A stretch of 64,000 nt of DNA, from positions 62,001-126,000 of the forward strand of contig JAEMGR010000028.1 of NCBI GenBank assembly GCA_016458225.1. Reading direction: 5' to 3'. This document shows, one piece after another, positions 27,071 through 35,335 of this stretch; the first letter of the stretch is position 1, and every line of letters starts with the position of its first letter. The notes beneath the pieces were generated by a model. The model saw nothing but the letters and a program-made list of their open reading frames with translations. It was not told the origin of the DNA and made no database searches. A program made the position numbers and the translations under genes. This DNA comes from Myxococcaceae bacterium JPH2. GTDB lineage: Bacteria > Myxococcota > Myxococcia > Myxococcales > Myxococcaceae.

Positions 27071-28939
27071 ATGGACATCTGGCTGGAGGGACACAAGGTC
27101 GCGCTGAGCCCGAAGCAGGCGCTCGGCAAAGGGGGCGAGGCGGATGTCTTCGACCTCGGAGATGGGCGGGCGCTCAAGGTGTTCAAGACGCCCTCGCATC
27201 CGGACTACGCGGGCCTGCCGCATGAGCAAGCCGCGGCGAAGGCTCGGCTCGACGAGCATCAGCGGAAGCTGCGTGTGTTCCCCTCGGGACTGCCGGGGCG
27301 CGTGGTGACACCGCAGACGCTGGCCACCGACGCTCGCGGTCAGGAGGTGCTCGGCTATGCGATGCGCAAGTTGGAGGGCGTTGAGCCGCTGCGCCGCTTC
27401 GCGGAGCCCGCGTTCCGCCGCGCGGGAGGTTGTGTCGGCGACGTGGTGACAGTGCTGCGCGGTCTGCACCAGACGCTCGGCGAGGTGCACGCGGGCAGCG
27501 TCATCGTGGGGGACTTCAACGACCTCAACGTGCTGGTGGCGGGGACGGACGCGCACCTCATCGACGCGGACAGCTTCCAGTTCGGCGCGTACCGATGCGC
27601 GGTGTTCACGGAGCGCTTCTTGGATCCGCTGCGGCTGGCGGCGGGCGCGGTCTCGCTCACCCCCGTGCAGCCCGCGTCGGTGGACAGTGACTGGTTTGCC
27701 TTCACGGTCATGGTGATGCAGTCGCTGCTGGGCGTGGGGCCCTACGGTGGCATCCATCGGCCGAAGGCTGGGGGCGCTCGGTTGGGGGCCGCGCCGCGCA
27801 TGCTCCAGCGCGTCACGGTGTTTCATCCGGAGGTGCAGTACCCCAAGCCCGCGTTCGCGTTGGGGTCGCTTCCGGACGATGTCCTCCACCAGCTGCACCG
27901 CGTCTTCGTGGAGGACCAACGCGGGGCGTTTCCTCGGCCGCTGCTGGAGGGGTTGCGCTTCCAACGCTGTCTGAGTTGCGGCGCGGAGCACGCACGGACG
28001 AGCTGCCCCACCTGTCAGCCGAACGCGAGCGCCGCGGCAACCCCTGTCGCCTCGGTGCGAGGGCAGGTGGTGGCGACGCGGAAGTTCTCCACGCGCGGGG
28101 TGCTGGTGCATGCGTGCGCGGAAGCGGGCGTGCCGCGCTGGCTCTACCACGCGGAGGGCACATACCGCCGAGAGGACGGCCGCGTCGTCCTGGAGTCGCC
28201 GCTGAATCCCTCGCTGCGGTGGGCCTTGCGAGGTGACGCCACGCTGATGGGCGCGGGCGGACAGGTGACGGTGTTCGAGCCCGGTCGTTCCGCGCAGGTG
28301 GTGGGCGTGGATGTGTATGAGCAGCGCCCGGTGTTCGCGGCCAACGCTCGCTTTCACTACTGGGCCGCGCAGGGCGCGCTGTGGCGCAATGGGCTCTACG
28401 GGCCCGAGCGTCTGGGTGACGTCCTGGAAGGACAGACGCGCCTGTTTGTGGGCCCGCGCTTCGGTCTGGGATTTCATCGCGCGGGCGGACTGCGCGGCGC
28501 CTTCCTGTTCGACGCCGAGCGCAAGGGTTTGCGCGATGGGCTCGCGCTGCCCTGGCCGCAGGGGCCATGGGTGGATGCGGAGGCCCTGTTCGATGGCGAG
28601 GCCGTGTGGCTCTTCCTCGCCGAGGAGTCCGGTGGGCGCACGGTGCATCACTGCATCGTCGTGGGCGCGGACGGCGCGGTGCGCGCGAGCGGCGTGGCGG
28701 ACGCGGGGGATGGCTCGTGGCTGGGCACGCTGCGAGGCAAGTGCGCCGTGGGCCAGGCGCTGTTCTGCGCGACGGATGCGGGGCTGGTGCGTGTGGAAGC
28801 GCAGCACGGAAAGCTCGTGGCCGTGCGCGAGTTCCCCGACACGGAGCCCTTCGTGGATTCGGGATGCCAGCTCCTCCTCACGCGCGAGGGGCTGATGGTG
28901 GTGGGCACGCGGGACCTCACCGCGCTGCGAATGACGTGA
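27071..28939 (+). CDS. Divergent protein kinase with zinc ribbon and long C-terminal domain
   Basis: The protein has 622 residues. The kinase-like domain (about 1-290) has the Gly loop GKGGEADV (G19-V26) and ATP Lys K36 (RALKVF). The catalytic loop reads GDFNDLNVLV (D148, metal Asn in the right place) in place of HRD, and IDADSF (D165-D167) replaces DFG. A zinc ribbon follows with C300, C303, C312, C315. The remaining 300 residues are beta-rich and propeller-like, with no family I recognise. This matches the kinase of TerY-P phospho-signalling triads (kinase plus metal-binding tail) more than Hanks kinases. It lies between the PP2C and nicotinamidase-like genes in one operon. Confidence 0.8.
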   Translation: MDIWLEGHKVALSPKQALGKGGEADVFDLGDGRALKVFKTPSHPDYAGLPHEQAAAKARLDEHQRKLRVFPSGLPGRVVTPQTLATDARGQEVLGYAMRKLEGVEPLRRFAEPAFRRAGGCVGDVVTVLRGLHQTLGEVHAGSVIVGDFNDLNVLVAGTDAHLIDADSFQFGAYRCAVFTERFLDPLRLAAGAVSLTPVQPASVDSDWFAFTVMVMQSLLGVGPYGGIHRPKAGGARLGAAPRMLQRVTVFHPEVQYPKPAFALGSLPDDVLHQLHRVFVEDQRGAFPRPLLEGLRFQRCLSCGAEHARTSCPTCQPNASAAATPVASVRGQVVATRKFSTRGVLVHACAEAGVPRWLYHAEGTYRREDGRVVLESPLNPSLRWALRGDATLMGAGGQVTVFEPGRSAQVVGVDVYEQRPVFAANARFHYWAAQGALWRNGLYGPERLGDVLEGQTRLFVGPRFGLGFHRAGGLRGAFLFDAERKGLRDGLALPWPQGPWVDAEALFDGEAVWLFLAEESGGRTVHHCIVVGADGAVRASGVADAGDGSWLGTLRGKCAVGQALFCATDAGLVRVEAQHGKLVAVREFPDTEPFVDSGCQLLLTREGLMVVGTRDLTALRMT

Positions 28940-28995
28940 CGAAGTTCCCCGCGCGGGGCCTCGGGTCTTCCGCGCACACACGCAGGAGGATGGAC

Positions 28996-30060
28996 ATGAA
29001 GAAGACGCTGAAGGAGTTGCCGCTACCGACCTTCTACCGGGCGGCGAACGCCGCGGAGTACGGCTACGGAGCGAACGCAGGGAAGCTGCAGGCCGAGGCC
29101 GCCGCGTGGCGCGCCGCGCACGGGCTGAGCCCCTCCGCCACGGATGCGTTCAACCTGCACCTGCTGCTCATCGACGTGCAGAAGGACTTCTGCTTCCCGG
29201 AGGGCTCGCTGTACGTGGCGGGGCGCAGCGGACGCGGCGCCATCGACGACAGCCGCCGCATCTCCGAGTTCCTCTACCGAAACCTCGGCGCGGTAACGAA
29301 CGTGACGGCGACGCTCGACACGCACTTCGCCTACCAGATTTTCTTCCCGTCCTTCTGGGTGGACCAGGACGACCAGCCGCTGACGCCTTACCGCGAGGTG
29401 ACGCGCGAGCAGATTGAACGTGGCCACGCGCGACCGAACCCGGCCATGGCCAAGTGGCTGTGCGGCGGCAACTACCCGTGGCTGCTCAAGCAGGTGAAGT
29501 TCTACTGCGATGAGTTGGAGCGCGCGGGCAAGTACACGCTGTACCTGTGGCCGCCGCACTGCTTGCTCGGCGCGGATGGGCACGCGCTCGCGGGGGTGGT
29601 GCAGGAGGCGCGCATGTTCCACTCCTACGCGCGTGGCATCCAGTCGTGGGTGGAGGTGAAGGGCGGCAATCCGCTGACGGAGAACTACTCGGTGATGCGG
29701 CCGGAGGTGCTGAGCCGGCATGACGGGCAGCCCCTGGCCCAGCGCAACACACAGTTCCTCAAGACGCTGCTGACGGCGGACGCGGTGGTCATCGCCGGAC
29801 AGGCCGCGAGCCACTGCGTGAAGAGCTCCATCGATGACCTGCTGGGGGAGATCGTGGCGCAGGACGCGGCGCTCGCGCGCAAGGTGTACCTGCTGACGGA
29901 TTGCATGTCGGCGGTGACGGTGCCGGACGGCAAGGGGGGCTTCGCGGCGGACTTCACGCCGCAGGCGGATGCGGCGCTGAAGCGCTTCGCCGATGCGGGG
30001 ATGCACCTGGTGAAGTCCACGGATCCGCTCGCGAGCTGGCCGGACCTGCACATCGCCTGA
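28996..30060 (+). CDS. Nicotinamidase-like cysteine hydrolase (isochorismatase fold)
   Basis: The protein has 354 residues, against about 200-220 for typical PncA. Motifs of nicotinamidases appear in order: LLIDVQKDF with D60, the metal-binding Asp/His in TLDTHFAYQ, the metal His in WPPHCLLG, a Lys in VEVKGGNP, and the nucleophile C274 in GQAASHCVKS. The reaction expected is amide hydrolysis of nicotinamide or a related compound, feeding NAD salvage. The extra length is an N-terminal arm of about 50 residues and an insertion between the metal site and the Lys. ATG 28996 has AGGAGG 6 bases upstream; an ATG at 28990 abuts that site. Operon position and an NrtR-like regulator upstream support an NAD link. 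Confidence 0.82.
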   Translation: MKKTLKELPLPTFYRAANAAEYGYGANAGKLQAEAAAWRAAHGLSPSATDAFNLHLLLIDVQKDFCFPEGSLYVAGRSGRGAIDDSRRISEFLYRNLGAVTNVTATLDTHFAYQIFFPSFWVDQDDQPLTPYREVTREQIERGHARPNPAMAKWLCGGNYPWLLKQVKFYCDELERAGKYTLYLWPPHCLLGADGHALAGVVQEARMFHSYARGIQSWVEVKGGNPLTENYSVMRPEVLSRHDGQPLAQRNTQFLKTLLTADAVVIAGQAASHCVKSSIDDLLGEIVAQDAALARKVYLLTDCMSAVTVPDGKGGFAADFTPQADAALKRFADAGMHLVKSTDPLASWPDLHIA

Positions 30061-30081
30061 GACACGAGGGGGAAGACAGAC

Positions 30082-30864
30082 ATGAGTGCGAACACGCAGA
30101 AGCTCTTCGAGGATGCGCACGCGGAAGGGACGCTGAGTCCCGCGAGCTTGCAGGCGCTGACCGTGGTGGACCTGGGCGCGCAGATTCAAGCGGGGCTCGG
30201 CATCCACGTGGACGACGTGCAGGCGAGCGAGGTGGTGCTCGTGACGGTGATGCCGGATGACTCGGCGAGCATCGACTACTCGCGGCACACGCAGACGGTG
30301 TGCGACGGGCACAACCAGGTCTTGGATGCGCTGCTGGGGAGCAAGCAGAGGGACGGCATCCTCTTCCACACGCGGTACCTGAACGGCCACGTGCTGAATC
30401 CCTATCGCCCCGTGGAGGACGTGGTGCGGATGCACGCGGGCAACTACCAGGCGGACAAGGGGACGCCGCTCTACGACCAGACGATGGTGATGCTGGGCAC
30501 GGTGCTGGCGAAGTCGCAGGAGTTCAGCGGCAACGGGGTGCCCGTGCGCACGGTGACGCTGCTCATCACGGACGGCGCGGACCAGGGCTCGCGCAATGCC
30601 CGAGCGAGGGACGTGGCGACGGTGGTGAAGGACCTGCTCCGGATGGAGAACCACATCGTCGCGGCCATGGGCATCCATGACGGGAGCACGGACTTCCGGC
30701 GCGTGTTCCGCGAGATGGGCATCGAGGACCGGTGGATTCTCACCCCCGGTCAGAGCGAGCAGGAGATCCGCAGCGCCTTCCAGGTCTTCAGCCAGTCCGC
30801 GGTGCGGGTGAGCCAGGGGGCGGCGAGCTTCAGCCGCACGGCGCTGGGCGGCTTCGGGCAGTGA
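30082..30864 (+). CDS. TerY-like vWA domain protein
   Basis: The protein has 260 residues. A von Willebrand A fold is indicated by a complete MIDAS: D59-x-S61-x-S63 (in VMPDDSASI), the Thr of KGTPLYDQ, and the Asp of LLITDGADQG. It has no signal peptide or membrane segment, so a cytosolic metal-dependent interaction or scaffold role fits, as for TerY in stress-response systems. It ends the operon, 21 bases after the hydrolase gene, and is followed by a hairpin. The partner is probably one of the three upstream products. Confidence 0.85.
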   Translation: MSANTQKLFEDAHAEGTLSPASLQALTVVDLGAQIQAGLGIHVDDVQASEVVLVTVMPDDSASIDYSRHTQTVCDGHNQVLDALLGSKQRDGILFHTRYLNGHVLNPYRPVEDVVRMHAGNYQADKGTPLYDQTMVMLGTVLAKSQEFSGNGVPVRTVTLLITDGADQGSRNARARDVATVVKDLLRMENHIVAAMGIHDGSTDFRRVFREMGIEDRWILTPGQSEQEIRSAFQVFSQSAVRVSQGAASFSRTALGGFGQ

Positions 30865-30869
30865 GGCGA

Positions 30870-30888
30870 GCGGGCCAGGCGCGCCCGC
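30870..30888 (+). terminator. Hairpin at the end of the PP2C-vWA operon
   Basis: GCGGGC-CAGGCGC-GCCCGC (6-bp stem) is followed by GTTATC, 5 bases past the vWA stop. It separates the operon from the LysR gene. Confidence 0.5.
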
Positions 30889-30949
30889 GTTATCAAGTGC
30901 CCCTCGCCCTCGTCCGGCCCTCCGTCCGGGCGAGAGCGACGGAGCCCCG

Positions 30950-32026
30950 ATGCAGATCGACCACGCGCACCTCGCTCGCCTCGACCTCAACCTGCTGGTG
31001 GCCTTCGATGCCTTGATGCGCGAGCGGCACGTCACGCGCGCCGCCGCTCGGATTGGCATCGGGCAGTCCGCCATGAGTCATCACCTGGGGCGGCTGCGGG
31101 AGTTGCTGGGGGACGCGCTGTTCACCCGCAGGCCCGGGGGAATCGAGCCGACGCCGCATGCCCGGTCGCTCGCGGAGGCGGTGCAGGACGCGCTGGCGCG
31201 AATCCAGACGCTGGTCGTGGCGGAGCGACGCTTTCATCCCGCGACGGACTTCCGTGTGTTTCGCGTGGGCATCACGGACGGTCTGGAGATCTCCTTGATG
31301 CCTCGGCTCATGGCGCGCGTGGCGGTGGAGGCGCCGGGTGTGTCCCTCGCGCTGAGCCCGTTGAGCGAGGCGCAGGGGCCGCGTCTGTTGGACGAGGGCG
31401 AGTTGGACTTGTTGCTCGGGCCCATCGAGGACGCGAGCGCGTCCCACAAGCACCTGCCGTTCTGCGCCGAGGGTTATGTCTGTCTCTTCAACCCGGAGTT
31501 GGTTCGGGTGGGGACGCCGCTGTCGCTGGAGGACTTCCTGCGCATCCCCCATGTGCGGGTGAGTCGGAGAGCGGATGCGTCCGATGTGGTCGATGATGCC
31601 CTGGCGAAGCTGCGTCAGCGGCGGCACGTGGCGCTGCACACGTCGCAGACCCTGAGCGTGCCGTACATCCTGAAGCAGTCTCCGTTCCTGGGGATTCTCC
31701 CGCGTCGCTCGGCGGTGACCACGGCGGCGGCGTTTGGTCTGGCCGTCAGCCCGTCTCCCATCCCGCTGCCGGAGCGGCGCATCGCCATGCGCTGGCATGC
31801 TTCGCGAGATCCGGATGAAGCGCACCGCTGGCTGCGCGAGGCGCTCTATCGCATCGCGGTCGACATCAAGCATGAAGATGAGGCGCGCGCCGCGGAGATG
31901 GCGGCGCGTGCATCCGTCGAGGTCCCTCCCGCTCCACCGCGGGGCGAGCGCCGTCGCGTAGCGGTCTCCGCGCGAAGCACCCCGCGGAAGCGCCCAGGCT
32001 CGTCGGGGCGCGCGCCCTCTCGTTGA
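30950..32026 (+). CDS. LysR-family transcriptional regulator
   Basis: The protein has 358 residues. The N-terminal winged HTH (LDLNLLVAFDALMRERHVTRAAARIG..SAMSHHLGRLRE, about 10-68, here abbreviated) is canonical for the NodD/LinR-like branch, followed by the periplasmic-binding-protein-like effector domain (about 95-305). A basic tail of about 45 residues (Arg/Pro-rich, to the end) is unusual for the family. It sits 56 bases before an SDR gene on the same strand, which it may regulate, although LysR targets are usually divergent. The end of the gene touches an inverted repeat that overlaps the SDR promoter region. Confidence 0.9.
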   Translation: MQIDHAHLARLDLNLLVAFDALMRERHVTRAAARIGIGQSAMSHHLGRLRELLGDALFTRRPGGIEPTPHARSLAEAVQDALARIQTLVVAERRFHPATDFRVFRVGITDGLEISLMPRLMARVAVEAPGVSLALSPLSEAQGPRLLDEGELDLLLGPIEDASASHKHLPFCAEGYVCLFNPELVRVGTPLSLEDFLRIPHVRVSRRADASDVVDDALAKLRQRRHVALHTSQTLSVPYILKQSPFLGILPRRSAVTTAAAFGLAVSPSPIPLPERRIAMRWHASRDPDEAHRWLREALYRIAVDIKHEDEARAAEMAARASVEVPPAPPRGERRRVAVSARSTPRKRPGSSGRAPSR

Positions 32027-32069
32027 CGAGACGAGCCGGTTCGAAATAGTAATGGAACGGTTCGTCTCG
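32023..32069 (+). promoter_or_regulatory. Promoter/operator upstream of SDR gene
   Basis: Arms CGAGACGAGCCG (32027-32038) and CGGTTCGTCTCG (32058-32069) pair at 11 of 12 positions around a 19-base AT-rich centre. TTGACG at 32023-32028 and TAGTAA at 32047-32052 could be -35/-10 elements with an 18-base spacer. The arms flank the putative -10, which suits a TetR-like dimeric repressor or the upstream LysR protein. No T-run follows, so a terminator is less likely. Confidence 0.45.
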
Positions 32070-32082
32070 ATATGGAGGGGTG

Positions 32083-32898
32083 ATGAGTTCCTGGCGGGGC
32101 AAGCGGGTGCTGGTGACGGGCGCGACGGATGGCATCGGGCTGTTGACGGCGAAGCGGCTGGCGGCGGCGGGGGCGCGGGTGTGGGTGCACGGTCGTCAGG
32201 CTGAGCGGATTGAGCGTGCGCTGAAGGACGTCCCTGGGGCGGAGGCGTATCGGGCGGACTTCTCGTCTCTCCGCGAGGTGCGGACGCTGGCGGAGACGCT
32301 TCTGCGTGAGCCTCCGCTGGACCTGCTCATCCACAACGCCGCGCTGGGGGCGGGGGCTCGGGGCGCGGGGCGAGAGCTGAGCGCGGATGGCTTCGAGCTG
32401 CGGTGGGCGGTGAACCTGCTGGCGCCGTTCGCGTTGACGGAGTGGTTGCTGGCGGAGGGGGCTGCGCCTCGCGCGGTGGTGAACGTGGCGTCGCTGGGGC
32501 AGGCGCCGCTGGACTTCGCGGACCTCCAGTTGGCGCGCCGCTATGACGGCTTCCAGGCGTACATGCGCAGCAAGCTCGCGATGATCCTGTGGACGCGGGA
32601 GCTGGCGGCGCGACGTCCGGAGTTGCTCATCAACTCGTTGCACCCCGGGACGTTCCTCGCGACGAAGATGGTGGTGGAGTCTGGGATTGCGCCGATGGGG
32701 ACGGTGGACTCGGGCGCGGTCGCTGTCGTCGGTGTCTCGGAGACGACCCTGGCGGGACGCGAGCGTGGGGAATTCTTCGATGTGCAGCGCAAGTCTCGCC
32801 CGCACGAACAGGCCTATGACGTGAAGGCGCAGCAACAGCTGCGGCAGGCCGCGCTGGAGATGCTGCGCACGGCCGGCGTTCCTGTCCCGAGCGCGTGA
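32083..32898 (+). CDS. Short-chain dehydrogenase/reductase
   Basis: The protein has 271 residues. The Rossmann motif VTGATDGIG (TGxxxGIG) is near residue 12 and NAALGAG replaces NNAG. The active-site region reads NVASLG...YMRSK, where the usual Tyr-x3-Lys is present (YMRSK). The overall layout, including the loop DFADLQLARRYDGFQAY, resembles retinol-dehydrogenase-like SDRs. It would oxidise or reduce an alcohol or ketone with NADP(H). ATG 32083 sits after GGAGGGG; GTG 32080 is adjacent. The operator-like repeat upstream suggests inducible expression. Confidence 0.88.
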   Translation: MSSWRGKRVLVTGATDGIGLLTAKRLAAAGARVWVHGRQAERIERALKDVPGAEAYRADFSSLREVRTLAETLLREPPLDLLIHNAALGAGARGAGRELSADGFELRWAVNLLAPFALTEWLLAEGAAPRAVVNVASLGQAPLDFADLQLARRYDGFQAYMRSKLAMILWTRELAARRPELLINSLHPGTFLATKMVVESGIAPMGTVDSGAVAVVGVSETTLAGRERGEFFDVQRKSRPHEQAYDVKAQQQLRQAALEMLRTAGVPVPSA

Positions 32899-32966
32899 GT
32901 CGGGATGGCCCCTGCTCGCGCGAGGCCGCGAAGTCATGCGAGCTTCGAGGCGAGGAGGCGACCCTG

Positions 32967-33707
32967 GTGCACTCAGACTCGCAGACGCTCTTTGCTCGAA
33001 CAGCGCAGGGACAGACGCTCACCCTGTGCCGTGAGGAGGACGAGGGGACGGTGGAGTACAGGCTCAGGTGCTTTGATGGCTATGAGTCCGTCTCCGAGAC
33101 GGAGTTCCGACGGAACCCCCTGCCTGCGGGGTGCCCGGATACTTTCGGAACACTCCAGGAGGCGATGAGCGCGGTGACGCGGTACTGGGGCGCTGGCGCA
33201 GCCGCGTTCGAGGATGTTCGCCTCGGGCGAGGATTGGAACTCGACTTCATCGCCGCGCTCCGCGAGGGGGCTCTGGCGCCGCTGCGGCCACGAATGAGCG
33301 CCTCGGAGATGGTCGAGCTGCTCGGGCTGCCCGACTTCGTTCAAACCACGATGGCTGGCGTGTGCTGGTGCTACGGCTCGGTCCAGATCCACTGGATGGC
33401 GGGGACGCTGCACAGCCTGGAGATCGACGCGGGCGCGAGTGACTTCACCAGCCTCCGATTGCGTGGCTACTTCCTTCGTCCCGGAATGGTGCGCGCGCAG
33501 GTCGAGGCCCACCTGGTGAGCGAAGGGGTGCGGTTCTCGGCGGTGGCTTGGGCGGGACTGCCCCTGCTGCGCATTCCATTGGCGCGTGACCCCCTGCAGG
33601 TCATCACCATCGACTTCATGCCGGAGGACGGGGAGCTCCACGCGATGTACTGGCATCCGGACGTCAGCGTGCTGGGGCCGCGCGCTGCTGGCGTCTTGCC
33701 GGACTGA
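32967..33707 (+). CDS. Hypothetical protein, cytosolic
   Basis: The protein has 246 residues from GTG 32967, which has GAGGAGG at 32952-32958; the same frame extends back to GTG 32895, overlapping the SDR stop. I do not recognise a family. Visible features are a helical segment PRMSASEMVELLGLP (SmpA/OmlA-like or immunity-protein-like pattern) followed by CWCYGSVQIHW and LHSLEID strands, repeated later as GMVRAQVEAHL...LLRIPL...ITIDFM...LHAMYWHPD. This is compatible with a soluble alpha/beta immunity-type fold, but no toxin gene is adjacent. Its last 44 bases overlap the convergent TetR gene. Confidence 0.65.
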   Translation: MHSDSQTLFARTAQGQTLTLCREEDEGTVEYRLRCFDGYESVSETEFRRNPLPAGCPDTFGTLQEAMSAVTRYWGAGAAAFEDVRLGRGLELDFIAALREGALAPLRPRMSASEMVELLGLPDFVQTTMAGVCWCYGSVQIHWMAGTLHSLEIDAGASDFTSLRLRGYFLRPGMVRAQVEAHLVSEGVRFSAVAWAGLPLLRIPLARDPLQVITIDFMPEDGELHAMYWHPDVSVLGPRAAGVLPD

Positions 33708-34371
33708 GCCGGCGCGGCTCACTGCGTCCTCGGAGCCGCTGGGTGCTCGTGACCTCGGGACGCAGGTAGCCGAGCACCAGCGCGCACAGCTCCTCCGCGA
33801 AGGTGTCGTCCTCGAGGTAGTCCGGTCGCTGGGAGACCGCGGCGTGGCAGAGCGCGTCCACCGTGTGCACCAGGATGAAGACGGCCATGTCCAGGTTGGC
33901 GGGGCGGATGTCGTGGACCCTCGGCAAGAGGAAGGCGCGCACCATCCGGATGAGCCGTTGCTCGAAGGTGTCGACCGTTCCCCACTCGCGCATGCGCGGC
34001 AGCAGCTCGTGCAGCACCTGATGCAGCCGAGGGTTGTCCACCTTGGACGCGATGACCTGCCCGATGAGCGCGCGCAGGGCCACGGGCAGCGGCTGGCTGG
34101 CGAGCTGAGCCAGCCCTCCCTCGAACTCGGCGAGCGATTGGGTGCGGTGGCGCTCCATCACCGCCACCACCAGCCCTTCCTTGCTCGGGAAGTACTGATA
34201 GAGCGAGCCGATGCTCACGCCCGCTTCTTTCGCGATGCGGTTCGTGCTCGCGCCGTCGTAGCCATCTTGAACGAGAACGCGAGCCGTGGCCGTGAGGATG
34301 GCGTCGCACGTGGCCTGGGAGCGCGACTGCCGAGGGTTTCTCCGACGGGGCTGGGGCGCGGCGCGAGGCAT
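33664..34371 (-). CDS. TetR-family transcriptional repressor
   Basis: The protein has 235 residues. The N-terminal HTH is clear (TNRIAKEAGVSIGSLYQYF, about 42-60), with an all-helical ligand domain and a basic C-terminal tail of about 30 residues. It is divergent from an SDR gene; the 70-base gap carries a 24-bp palindrome, so autorepression and control of the SDR gene are likely. Its 3' end overlaps the preceding convergent gene by 44 bases, and the overlapping part encodes the basic tail, perhaps an extension by loss of an earlier stop. Confidence 0.92.
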   Translation of the reverse strand: MPRAAPQPRRRNPRQSRSQATCDAILTATARVLVQDGYDGASTNRIAKEAGVSIGSLYQYFPSKEGLVVAVMERHRTQSLAEFEGGLAQLASQPLPVALRALIGQVIASKVDNPRLHQVLHELLPRMREWGTVDTFEQRLIRMVRAFLLPRVHDIRPANLDMAVFILVHTVDALCHAAVSQRPDYLEDDTFAEELCALVLGYLRPEVTSTQRLRGRSEPRRLSPARRQQRAAPAR

Positions 34372-34410
34372 GCGGACTCCTGGAGGAATGTGAGCGCCAA
34401 GGCGAGTTGA

Positions 34411-34434
34411 GAATATGAGCGCTCGCTCACATTC
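34411..34434. promoter_or_regulatory. TetR operator between divergent tetR-like and SDR genes
   Basis: A 24-bp palindrome with one mismatched pair has outer arms GAAT/ATTC and core TGAGCG-CT-CGCTCA. It lies 40 bases before the TetR start and 8 bases before the SDR start. TGAGCG-N2-CGCTCA-type cores are common TetR-family sites. Confidence 0.75.
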
Positions 34435-34441
34435 TTAGCAC

Positions 34442-35317
34442 ATGAACTCCTTGTCGACGTCGTCGCACGCCCCTTGCTTCTCGGCTGCTCGTCCCTCACG
34501 CACCACGGGGCCCTTCACGTATCAGGGGCGCCGCGCGCTCATCACCGGAGCCTCCTCCGGGATTGGAGAGTCCTTCGCGCGAGTCCTCGCCGCGCGCGGA
34601 ATGAACCTGATTCTGGTGGCTCGCTCGGAGGACAAGCTGCGCGCCTTGGCGACCGAGCTGTCCTCGCTCCATGGCATCCACGCGGAGGCAATGCCCATGG
34701 ACCTGGGCCGAGACGGCGCGGCCCGCGCGCTGTGGTCGCGCTGCGAGGAGCGAGGGCTGGAGGTGGACCTGCTCATCAACAACGCGGGGTTCGCGACGTA
34801 CGCGCCCTTCGAGTCCTCGCCGCTCGCGCGTGAGCACGAGCAGGTGATGCTCAACGTCACCGCGCTGATGGACCTGAGTCACCTGGCCCTGCCGGGGATG
34901 CTGGCGCGGGGCGAGGGCGGAATCATCAACGTCGCGTCGACGGCGGGTTATCAGCCGGTGCCGTACATGGCGGTGTACGGCGCGACCAAGGCGTTCGTGT
35001 TGTCCTTCACCGAGGCGCTGTGGGCGGAGAATCGCGAGCGCGGGGTGCGGGTGCTCGCGCTCTGCCCGGGGCCGGTGGAGACGCCCTTCTTCGACGTGGT
35101 GGGGACTCGGAGCGTCGCGGTGGGCGTGATGATGACCTCGGAGCAGGTGGTGCTCTCGGGGTTGCGGGGCCTGGAGCAGGGGCGGCCCTCGCTCGTCGCG
35201 GGGTGGCGCAACTGGCTCCAGGCGAACCTGGCGCGCCTGTCCCCGAGAGCGCTCACCGTGAAGGTCGCCGCGGGGATGATGAAGCCGCGCCGACCGCTGC
35301 AGCTCGCGGGGAGCTGA
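34442..35317 (+). CDS. Short-chain dehydrogenase, TetR-controlled
   Basis: The protein has 291 residues. It shows ITGASSGIG (Rossmann), LLINNAGF (NNAG), the Ser in NVASTAG and YGATK as the catalytic Tyr-x3-Lys. The C-terminal extension MKPRR...LAGS and the loop after CPGPVETPFFDV are typical of DltE/YqjQ-like SDRs of the classical type. The start ATG 34442 lies 8 bases after the TetR palindrome, so the transcript leader is very short or leaderless; a later start (about residue 20-25) would also preserve the fold and leave room for a ribosome site. Confidence 0.88.
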   Translation: MNSLSTSSHAPCFSAARPSRTTGPFTYQGRRALITGASSGIGESFARVLAARGMNLILVARSEDKLRALATELSSLHGIHAEAMPMDLGRDGAARALWSRCEERGLEVDLLINNAGFATYAPFESSPLAREHEQVMLNVTALMDLSHLALPGMLARGEGGIINVASTAGYQPVPYMAVYGATKAFVLSFTEALWAENRERGVRVLALCPGPVETPFFDVVGTRSVAVGVMMTSEQVVLSGLRGLEQGRPSLVAGWRNWLQANLARLSPRALTVKVAAGMMKPRRPLQLAGS

Positions 35318-35335
35318 GGCTCGCTCGGCGCGAGA

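Noticed and set aside
30903-30934. CTCGCCC/GGGCGAG repeat upstream of the LysR gene as an operator
   Set aside because: The 18-base centre is itself GC-rich with alternative pairings and it lacks the T-N11-A core of LysR sites; a chance fold is likely.
30950-35317. Secondary-metabolite gene cluster
   Set aside because: Two SDRs and two regulators are present, but no polyketide, peptide or terpene synthase.
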